A stretch of 51,487 nucleotides of DNA, from contig JAUXMV010000006.1 of assembly GCA_030683155.1 (NCBI GenBank), positions 1 to 51,487 on the forward strand, read 5' to 3'. This document shows, one piece after another, positions 45,015 through 51,487 of the stretch. The translations under genes and the position numbers were made by a program. The notes beneath the pieces were generated by a model. It was not told the origin of the DNA and ran no database searches. It saw nothing but the letters and a program-made list of their open reading frames with translations. Every line of letters begins with the position of its first letter. Position 1 is the stretch's first letter. The stretch comes from Bacteroidales bacterium (GTDB taxonomy: Bacteria; Bacteroidota; Bacteroidia; Bacteroidales; F082).

Positions 45015-46337
45015 ATGAAAAGATTCAATTACTTAACTTATTTTGTGGGCTTATCTTTACTGGTCTTTTTTGCACTCACATCATGCATAAATGATACCCC
45101 CGCAACTATTGACCCATTTAACAATGGCACCTCTGAAAGGAATTTGATTGTTGTACTGAGCGATATGCATCTTGGAGCCGACCTTGCTTATGCTGAGTGC
45201 AAGGATAACCTTCCCTCACTTGAGAAATTGCTCAAGCAGATAAAAGCATCTGCCAATGTGAAGGAGCTTGTTATCGCCGGAGATTTGCTTGATGAATGGT
45301 TTGTGCCGGCACCCATTGATACCTATCAGGGAAAGGATCAGGCTGATTTTGTGCAACGTATTGCAACAACCAACAAAGGCGTGATGGATGCTTTTCAAAG
45401 TCTCATTGATGATGAAAACATTCTGGTAACATATGTGCCAGGCAACCACGATTTAACAATTACTGAAGCAAGCGTTGAAATTATACTTCCGGGAATAAAT
45501 CAGGCACGTGATCCGGAACTGGGTTTGGGCACCTACTCCCCTGCCGGATATCCTGAAATAGCGATTGAACATGGGCATCGTTACAATTTCTTTTGTGCGC
45601 CTGACCCTTTTTCAAATCAGGATGTCGCACCCGGAACAATTTCCCCTCCGGGCTACTTTTTCACAAGAATAGCTGCCCTGCATGTGTTACAAGGTTTTCC
45701 TCCTGCAGGAGATACACTCCCTGTTGTTACACCAAATACTTCGGGCGATGAAAGTCAAAATTTATTATATGCCTATTGGAAATTATGGGATTGGGCTATC
45801 AATTATCTTAAGATCGAAAACAGCTTTGATGAGAAAATAATTGTGACAAATGTTGACGGGTTCACCGATACGTATGCAGTAAATGATCTGGTGCCTTTTC
45901 AGGGCACTGCCGGTGGATTAATAGATGTTCATTTATATAAAGGTATTCAAGACACATGGAATCAAAGACTAGCACACAACAGGGTACCGGTTAATATTCC
46001 TGTGCTACAAGCTATTGCCGGTTCAGATGATGCCCGCGAAATGGACAATCAGGCAAAAGTTCAATATTTTTTAAATCCGGATTCAGATGTAAGAATTGTT
46101 GTTTTTGGACATACCCACGTTCCAAAGTTCGAAGTGTCTGATAACCATCGGGGTCAAAAAGCGATTTATGTGAACTCAGGGACATGGATAGACCATAATA
46201 CTTTGGATTCTACCGCAATGAATTTTGTTGTGATAACACCGCAAATCCCTGATGCATCTTCTCAAACCCATGTAAGGCTTTATAGTTTTAAAAATGAAAT
46301 CGTTGTCGAAATGGCTTCGGATTCATTAAAGCTATAA
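45015..46337 (+). CDS. Metallophosphoesterase lipoprotein
   Basis: A 440-aa protein with a lipoprotein signal ending ALTSC (Cys24). The calcineurin-like phosphoesterase motifs appear in order: SDMHLGAD, GDLLDEW, VPGNHD, EHGHRYNFF, and FGHTHVPKF. The DxH...GD...GNHD set is like that of LpxH-type and related enzymes, but this copy is exported and carries a large insertion (about 200-320). Likely substrates are phosphodiesters or pyrophosphates of surface glycolipids or nucleotides; none can be named. It is 58 bp after the receiver gene. Confidence 0.86.
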   Translation: MKRFNYLTYFVGLSLLVFFALTSCINDTPATIDPFNNGTSERNLIVVLSDMHLGADLAYAECKDNLPSLEKLLKQIKASANVKELVIAGDLLDEWFVPAPIDTYQGKDQADFVQRIATTNKGVMDAFQSLIDDENILVTYVPGNHDLTITEASVEIILPGINQARDPELGLGTYSPAGYPEIAIEHGHRYNFFCAPDPFSNQDVAPGTISPPGYFFTRIAALHVLQGFPPAGDTLPVVTPNTSGDESQNLLYAYWKLWDWAINYLKIENSFDEKIIVTNVDGFTDTYAVNDLVPFQGTAGGLIDVHLYKGIQDTWNQRLAHNRVPVNIPVLQAIAGSDDAREMDNQAKVQYFLNPDSDVRIVVFGHTHVPKFEVSDNHRGQKAIYVNSGTWIDHNTLDSTAMNFVVITPQIPDASSQTHVRLYSFKNEIVVEMASDSLKL

Positions 46338-46500
46338 GTGCTATCAGAAAAAAAAGGATATTCAAAACAAATAAGTTCCATATAAATCGACTAAACTTTC
46401 TTAACTGAGTAAATGTCTGTTTTGCGGAGTTTAGAGCTTACGAACTGAAAATTACAATCATTGTCAATTTTAATCCGGTTTAAACCAAAAATCAAAGAGT

Positions 46501-47973
46501 ATGAAAACAAAACTATTTCTGATTTCCATTTTAACAATGGCAGTATTATTTACCCTGAACAGTTGCAAAAAAGACAATTCGGAAGATAATACCATCCAGA
46601 TTGCAGGCGTTGAGTTCACACCTAATTACTTTACCAAAGATGGCGTGCTCGCTGGTATTGATGCAGATATAGCTGCCAAAGCCCTGCAAAGTACAGCTGT
46701 CAAATACACAATGAGCATGTCTGATTCCTGGCAGCTTGCCTATGATGCTACTTTAGCCGGACCAAACAGGGCACTGTTGACAACAGCTTATACCCCCGAA
46801 CGCAAAGATCTCTTCAAATGGGCTGGCCCCACTAGTCAGTCAATGTTTGGTATATTTGAAAATGGATACTCAGGACATGTTTTTCCGGTACCCATTGAGG
46901 ATTGCAAATTGCTCCCTTCAATAGCAGTGGTAAGATACTGGATGGAGACAACCACCCTTGAGGAGCTTGGATTTAATAATCTGGTCTATTACAACACTTA
47001 TAATGAGGCATTGGCTGCATTTTTAGGTGGTGAAATAAAATTTATAGCCAGCGACTTCTTCCATTTGGTATCCGAATTACCGTCCGGATTACCCTGGGGT
47101 AGTATTTACACAGTAACGCGATACCGCACTGTTTATAATTATATTGCCTTTTCTAAAGATGTAAGTGATTTGGTTGTTAATAATGTTCAAAATGCGATTG
47201 AAGCTTCGATAATGGATCAGAGTACTGTATCAATTGTCAAAAAATATATGCCATCAATGCCATCGGATTATATGCCCGGAACAATTCAGCTTTTCACCGA
47301 AGTTAGTCCACCCTTCAACTATGGTACAGGCCAGGATACCTCACGCAGAGTTGTAGGCTCCTCTGTAGATATTGTGAATGAAATACAGGCAAGAACCGGG
47401 CATGTCAACAAGATTAATCTGAGTGTTTGGACTGATGCATACGCTGTAGTGCAATATCTGCCAAACAGTGCAATCTTTACAACTGCCCGCACCCCTGAAC
47501 GCGAAAACATGTTTCAATGGGTTGGTCCGATTTCATCAAGCAGAACCTATTTTTATACACTCGCGGCTTCAGGATTGACCATCGAAACCATTGAACAGGC
47601 GAAAACCCTTCAATCGATTTCCACACCCAATGGCTGGTTCACTCATGATTTTCTTATCGACAACAACTTCCAAAACATTGTTGCAACTTCCCGCACCTCA
47701 ATGGAAGCATTCAATCAGTTAATCAGCGGTGAGGTTCAGGCACTTTTAATGACAGATTTGGATGTTAAATGGCTTGCCGACATAAGCGGGGTGCCATTGA
47801 GCAATCTGACCCAGCATATGGAAGCATTGAATCTTAAGGATTATGTTGCATTTTCACTTAATACGCCTGCAAGTACTGTTCAGCAATGGCAAAATAATCT
47901 CAATGCCATGAAAGCTGATGGAACCTTCCAAACAATATGGAATAAATGGTTCGAAGGAGTGCCTATGCCTTGA
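46501..47973 (+). CDS. Lipoprotein with two fused solute-binding (SBP_bac_3) domains
   Basis: A 490-aa lipoprotein (LNSC, Cys22) whose two halves repeat the periplasmic solute-binding fold. Half one (about 33-255) has TTAYTPERKDLFKWAGP and half two (about 258-490) has TTARTPERENMFQWVGP, the same motif at 94-101 and 327-334. Each half has the usual beta-alpha-beta pattern with a final helix (WFEGVPMP). No ABC permease or ATPase gene adjoins it, so it may be a ligand sensor or enzyme cofactor-binding part rather than a transporter component. The ligand is unknown. Confidence 0.85.
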   Translation: MKTKLFLISILTMAVLFTLNSCKKDNSEDNTIQIAGVEFTPNYFTKDGVLAGIDADIAAKALQSTAVKYTMSMSDSWQLAYDATLAGPNRALLTTAYTPERKDLFKWAGPTSQSMFGIFENGYSGHVFPVPIEDCKLLPSIAVVRYWMETTTLEELGFNNLVYYNTYNEALAAFLGGEIKFIASDFFHLVSELPSGLPWGSIYTVTRYRTVYNYIAFSKDVSDLVVNNVQNAIEASIMDQSTVSIVKKYMPSMPSDYMPGTIQLFTEVSPPFNYGTGQDTSRRVVGSSVDIVNEIQARTGHVNKINLSVWTDAYAVVQYLPNSAIFTTARTPERENMFQWVGPISSSRTYFYTLAASGLTIETIEQAKTLQSISTPNGWFTHDFLIDNNFQNIVATSRTSMEAFNQLISGEVQALLMTDLDVKWLADISGVPLSNLTQHMEALNLKDYVAFSLNTPASTVQQWQNNLNAMKADGTFQTIWNKWFEGVPMP

Positions 47974-48578
47974 TTTAAAAATCAGATGATTCTTATGAAT
48001 GCGTATCAATGATTTTATCTAACAGATTATGGATTGTTAATGCCATAAATTAGTTGCTAAAATTGGCTGGTTCTACTTCGTTGCGTTCAGAATGACATTT
48101 AGTTGTTGATCAACCAGACCATTGTCATTCTGAACGATATCGCTATTCATTGTGAATGGCAGGCACCACTTTTGAAGAGAAACAATTATCAAAAGACTTT
48201 TACCTGCCGTAATTCAAAGCAATAAATGAGAATTATGTAAATTTTGGTTATAGATATGTAACACATACTCATGCTGAAAGTGCAATCTTTGCAGATGATT
48301 TCTTTCATTGATGACGATTTAAATTTAAATAAAACTGCAATCGACAGCTCATGCCGGAAATTTATTTTTTGAAAAGTTGCATTTATAATTTGACAGTATA
48401 GTATTGAAAAACAAGCCTGTGAAAAAGAAATGGCAATTTTTTTTCATTAAATTACTGCGCAAATGCCCGTTAAGTCAGGCTGCAGACCAAACTAAAAAAA
48501 TCAGGATAAAGATTTGAATACAATGTCATTTACCAATTTTGATAAGCTATTCACTGGTAGAATGTAATCAAAAATAAT
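47974..48578. other. 605-bp intergenic region with a REP-like inverted repeat
   Basis: No ORF of worth is visible. It contains a 14-bp perfect inverted repeat at 48084-48136 (listed separately). The remaining stretch from about 48180 to 48560 is AT-rich and otherwise featureless to me. Confidence 0.55.
48084..48136. repeat. REP-like palindromic element
   Basis: CGTTCAGAATGACA at 48084-48097 and its exact complement TGTCATTCTGAACG at 48123-48136 flank a 25-base spacer containing GTTGATCAAC. The TGTCATTCTGAACG core resembles dispersed palindromic repeats common in Bacteroidota genomes. It could form a hairpin in RNA. Confidence 0.7.
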
Positions 48579-48803
48579 ATGAGCATAGGACTTTTCAGAC
48601 CATCAAACAAATCGATAGGTTACTTGGTTTCCATCTTGGTAATCGTGATTGCATTTTTTCTCTTAGAGGGAGATACATGGCTTAAGGAAGCGATACAGAG
48701 AGGTTCAGTGAATATTGGCACATTGCATTGGGCTCAGATAATCATAGCATTGATTGTTGGCTTTATTCTCGGATTGGTTTTTACCCGAAGAGGACGGTGG
48801 TGA
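48579..48803 (+). CDS. Small two-helix membrane protein
   Basis: A 74-aa protein with two hydrophobic helices (about 14-30 and 50-68) and a basic C-terminus (TRRGRW). The loop between is amphipathic (EGDTWLKEAIQRGSVNIG). The family is not recognised. Such proteins can be membrane regulators. It precedes the L,D-transpeptidase gene by 131 bp on the same strand. Confidence 0.65.
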   Translation: MSIGLFRPSNKSIGYLVSILVIVIAFFLLEGDTWLKEAIQRGSVNIGTLHWAQIIIALIVGFILGLVFTRRGRW

Positions 48804-48934
48804 GAAAATTCAAATTAGCTGCTATCCATCAAAATTTAAAACAATGAAGCCATACCGAAGGTCTATTAATGACATTTCAGATTGTAATACTTATTTCAAT
48901 ATTTCAAACCCAAAGTAATAGACGCTACTTAAAC

Positions 48935-50515
48935 ATGAGAAAAATCTCCATATTTTTTGTCGTAATGATGACACTTATCTTTTTTGCCGGTGAATCGTGC
49001 AAGCAAAAAGATGTCAAAAGGATTGAAGACAGTACACTTCCTTTTGACAGCACACTTCCTTTTGACAGCACACTTATTGTTCCGTTTTTTACAACTTATC
49101 CGGCTTTGGAAAAATACCGGACCAATTTGATAGGGATTTACCAAAACTATCAATACAGGCATATCTGGCTTGATGAGAAAGGCATTGTTGAATATGGTTT
49201 TTCACTTCACAGCAAAGTGAAAGATATTGAAGATGATGGAATTTCAGCGGAATTCCCCTATCAGCTAAAAATTGATGGAATTTTTACCGAAGGATCGAAA
49301 AATAAGTTGAACAGCATTGATACTGAGTTGCTTCTGACCAGTTTATATTTGTACTATGTTGATAAAGTGTACACAGGAATTGATCACAAATCAACTACAT
49401 CAATCGGATGGATGCTTCCCCGCAAAAAAGTTTCCTATACAGACATGCTGGATTCATTCATCTCAGAAGATGAATCAACAAACGAAGATAGCTTGATCCT
49501 GTTCAGCCAATATTTTAAGTTACGGGATGCTTTGAAACATTACAGGAAGATTGAAGAAAATGGAGGCTGGAGGCCGATAGAACTGAATCCATGGGTGAAG
49601 AACTTTAAACCAAATGACACCGCACGAGCCATTTTGGAAGTGCGGGAATTATTATTTGTTACCGGTGATCTCTTTCAAAATAATCTGAGTGACAGCTATG
49701 ATGCTGATTTAGTTGATGCAGTTATAAGATACCAAACGCGCAATGGATTTAAACCTGACTCACTTATTTTGCCCGTTCATATTGAACACATGAACGTGCC
49801 AGTTGGTGAGTGCATTAAATCGATCGTGGTTAATATGGAGCGCTGCCGTTGGCTTTCACCGGAAATATTTCTGGCTAGAGAATATATCTTTGTCAACATT
49901 CCTTCTTATGAACTTAAATTTATCCGTGATGGCAAAACTGAGTTTCAATCAAACGTGGTGGTAGGTAAAATCATGACGCAAACAGTGATTTTTGCAGGAA
50001 AAATGAGCTATCTGGCATTCAGCCCCTATTGGAATCTGCCAAAGAATATAATTGAGGAAGAAGTTATGCCTGGCATAGAAAAAGACGAAAACTATCTTAA
50101 AAAACATAATATGGAGTGGAACAACGGACAAGTGCGCCAATTACCCGGAAAATACAATTCATTGGGATTGGTTAAATTCATGTTTCCAAACTCGAATGAG
50201 ATTTATTTACACGATACACCTTCAAAGAAACTGTTTAAGGAAGAAAAAAGGGCATTCAGTCATGGTTGTGTCCGTGTTGACGGAGCAAGAGAGCTCGCTT
50301 TAAAAATTCTGGAAAAAGACGAAAACTGGAACCCCGAAAAAATCGATGAAGCTATGCATGCCGACGATGAAAGCACCTACAAGTTGAAGCAAAAAATCCC
50401 GGTATACATTGGCTACTTCACAACCTGGGTGGATGAACTGGGTAATATCAGCTTCTATGAAGATGTGTATGAAAGAGACAACAGATTGGCTTTACTGCTG
50501 TTTTACAAGGATTAA
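48935..50515 (+). CDS. L,D-transpeptidase, YcbB/LdtD-like
   Basis: A 526-aa protein counted from ATG 48935 (MRKISIFFVV); a longer frame adds 22 unlikely residues. The signal is hydrophobic, and ESCKQKD may give a lipoprotein Cys although the lipobox is weak. The N-terminus has STLPFD repeats. A peptidoglycan-binding-like region (about 240-285) precedes the YkuD catalytic domain (about 300-480) with the HGCVRVD motif: His443 and nucleophile Cys445. It forms 3-3 cross-links in peptidoglycan or tethers lipoproteins. It is likely related in role to the adjacent NlpC/P60 hydrolase. Confidence 0.9.
   Translation: MRKISIFFVVMMTLIFFAGESCKQKDVKRIEDSTLPFDSTLPFDSTLIVPFFTTYPALEKYRTNLIGIYQNYQYRHIWLDEKGIVEYGFSLHSKVKDIEDDGISAEFPYQLKIDGIFTEGSKNKLNSIDTELLLTSLYLYYVDKVYTGIDHKSTTSIGWMLPRKKVSYTDMLDSFISEDESTNEDSLILFSQYFKLRDALKHYRKIEENGGWRPIELNPWVKNFKPNDTARAILEVRELLFVTGDLFQNNLSDSYDADLVDAVIRYQTRNGFKPDSLILPVHIEHMNVPVGECIKSIVVNMERCRWLSPEIFLAREYIFVNIPSYELKFIRDGKTEFQSNVVVGKIMTQTVIFAGKMSYLAFSPYWNLPKNIIEEEVMPGIEKDENYLKKHNMEWNNGQVRQLPGKYNSLGLVKFMFPNSNEIYLHDTPSKKLFKEEKRAFSHGCVRVDGARELALKILEKDENWNPEKIDEAMHADDESTYKLKQKIPVYIGYFTTWVDELGNISFYEDVYERDNRLALLLFYKD
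49034..49075. repeat. 18-bp tandem repeat in the L,D-transpeptidase N-terminus
   Basis: The unit ACACTTCCTTTTGACAGC occurs in two exact adjacent copies, plus a six-base partial third copy. It encodes the repeated STLPFD hexapeptide just after the signal sequence, and is a multiple of three, so changes in copy number keep the frame. Confidence 0.85.
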
Positions 50516-50670
50516 TGTTTTTAGAAATATGGCATAACTTTGAGCAGCAGCCACTAAAGTAAACTTATTTATCTCGAAAAAGATTGGCTCAGTTCATTGG
50601 ACTTAAACCATTTGGTCAATAACACTGACGAATAAATATTGTTTATGATCAGGCTTTGTATTTAAAAGCG

Positions 50671-51183
50671 CTATTGCATTACATCGATACATTTGTAAAA
50701 ACGACGAGCATACATTTCTGAGTCTAAATCACTGATTGTTACACCATATGGTTTACCGGAGGTTGCGTGGATAAATTTCGATTTCATTCCGTTGGCTTCA
50801 CAGATAATTCCGACATGACCGATATGTGTTGTATCAAGATAACCGTAAAAAACCAGCACATCCCCTATCCTGAAGTCCTCCGGCTTAAGCGAAGTACCGA
50901 GATTTTTGTATTCACGTGAGCTTCGAGGCACAGCAATATTGCTTTTCTGAAAAACAAAGTAAACAAAGCCAGAACAATCAAACCCTTTGCCGGGATTCAT
51001 GCTTGCATACCGGTAGGTAGTTCCCAGATATTCTTTGGCAAATGCAATGAGTTCAGCCCTGCGATTGTCAACAACAATCGTGTCAGGTATTATTGGCTCA
51101 GCAACGGGAATAATATCTGCCTGAGGTTGATTGCAGTTGGCAAACAATCCAAAAAAGACAACTATTAATATGGACTTAAACAT
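50671..51183 (-). CDS. NlpC/P60-family cysteine peptidase, putative lipoprotein
   Basis: A 170-aa exported hydrolase. Residues 1-17 are a signal ending ANC (Cys17), a possible lipidation site. The catalytic triad is Cys69 (GFDCSGFVYF), His122 (HIGHVGI), and a third polar residue near His138 (FIHAT). It hydrolyses D-Glu-meso-diaminopimelate or similar peptide bonds in peptidoglycan stem peptides. It is convergent with the L,D-transpeptidase, 155 bp away. Confidence 0.92.
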   Translation of the reverse strand: MFKSILIVVFFGLFANCNQPQADIIPVAEPIIPDTIVVDNRRAELIAFAKEYLGTTYRYASMNPGKGFDCSGFVYFVFQKSNIAVPRSSREYKNLGTSLKPEDFRIGDVLVFYGYLDTTHIGHVGIICEANGMKSKFIHATSGKPYGVTISDLDSEMYARRFYKCIDVMQ

Positions 51184-51313
51184 AAATACGTCTTGAATAC
51201 AATTTTACTTTTACAAATGCTTTTGTCTGAAACTTTATTTTTCCATTGAGGTTGCAACGAAAAAATAATGAAAACCAGCAGAAAAACATGCAATTAGCAC
51301 AAAGGTAAGCTAT

Positions 51314-51448
51314 TCATCTGATCTTTGGATGATTTGGGGGTTTAACCCAGCGATTCCGCAGCAAATAATTTTCCAAACAAATTAGAGCAAAGCCTATAGA
51401 ACTGAGCATAGTTATAACTATCCGCGAACTTGCGGTTTTAAAAATCAT
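51314..51448 (-). CDS. Possible 44-aa membrane-spanning ORF
   Basis: From the ATG at 51446-51448 a 44-codon frame gives MIFKTASSRIVITMLSSIG, then FALICLENY and a basic tail: one predicted helix with a positive C-terminus. An AAAGGAGGT lies 16 bp upstream, longer than normal SD spacing, and Bacteroidota rarely use SD. Support is weak; it could be chance. Confidence 0.2.
   Translation of the reverse strand: MIFKTASSRIVITMLSSIGFALICLENYLLRNRWVKPPNHPKIR
51422..51439 (+). terminator. Possible small terminator hairpin
   Basis: CCGC (51422-51425) and GCGG (51432-51435) form a short GC stem around GAACTT, followed by four Ts. It overlaps the weak ORF and is far from any plus-strand gene. Confidence 0.25.
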
Positions 51449-51487
51449 TATTTGTTAAGAAATTACCTCCTTTCTTTTGTTAAAAGA

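Larger units (their letters stand above)
51184..51487. other. Right-end intergenic region
   Basis: 304 bp without a strong gene. A 44-codon minus-strand frame (51314-51448) and a CCGC-GCGG hairpin with T-run (51422-51439) are visible; both are weak. Confidence 0.45.

Noticed and set aside
48160-48240. Short ATG frame of 18 codons with a GGCAGG-CCTGCC inverted pair.
   Set aside because: It is too short, with no ribosome-site or conservation evidence, and the arms have a long unpaired loop.
51461-51475. ACCTCCTTTC resembles the 3' end of 16S rRNA (anti-Shine-Dalgarno).
   Set aside because: The preceding bases (TTGTTAAGAAATT) do not match the conserved 16S 3' region, and no other rRNA signature is present.

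Overview
The window is from a free-living or commensal member of the Bacteroidota, probably near the Bacteroidales. Supporting signs are AT-rich DNA, -7 boxes of the TAnnTTTG type, few Shine-Dalgarno sites, a T9SS C-terminal sorting domain, DUF4831 and DUF3127 proteins, a Cys-type KdsA and many Bacteroidota-style lipoprotein signals. It is mostly ordinary chromosome. I found no rRNA, tRNA, CRISPR array, prophage or complete insertion sequence. A transposase-like fragment runs off the left edge.

Left part (1-10.5 kb): a partial transposase-like ORF and a DUF4831 envelope protein are followed by a mainly minus-strand block. This block holds kdsA (LPS Kdo synthesis), a TIP30-like reductase, an EamA transporter, a DUF3127 OB-fold protein, mgtE, a TPR protein and gyrA. 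A periplasmic msrA lies on the plus strand.

Middle (10.7-24.3 kb): clpC diverges from gyrA. Two acyl-CoA dehydrogenases converge on a fully palindromic terminator. An unrecognised 239-aa protein follows, then truA, then a tight operon joining a UreH/NiCoT-like metal permease, an outer-membrane barrel and the NADH sensor Rex. An SDR, a class III aminotransferase and a YwrD-type gamma-glutamyltransferase complete this part.

24.4-30.4 kb: five head-to-tail genes form a likely operon. They are a secreted deiminase resembling Porphyromonas peptidylarginine deiminase and carrying a T9SS tail, then aat, guaD, a sirtuin and a class C beta-lactamase-like hydrolase. A periplasmic glutathione peroxidase follows.

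Right part (30.4-51.5 kb): a small lipoprotein, the sbcDC nuclease, an AlbA_2 ATP-binding regulator with an 11-bp repeat across its stop codon, a small zinc-ribbon protein and a quinone-oxidoreductase-like enzyme. Next is a signalling cluster: a PAS histidine kinase, divergent from a receiver-PAS-PAS-HisKA_3 kinase with its NarL/LuxR regulator, and then a lone receiver. Three CCTACAA boxes exactly 22 bp apart lie upstream of the lone receiver. The end is envelope-directed: a metallophosphoesterase lipoprotein, a lipoprotein with two fused solute-binding domains, a two-helix membrane protein, an L,D-transpeptidase and an NlpC/P60 hydrolase. The signalling cluster plausibly controls some of these envelope genes, but that is inference.
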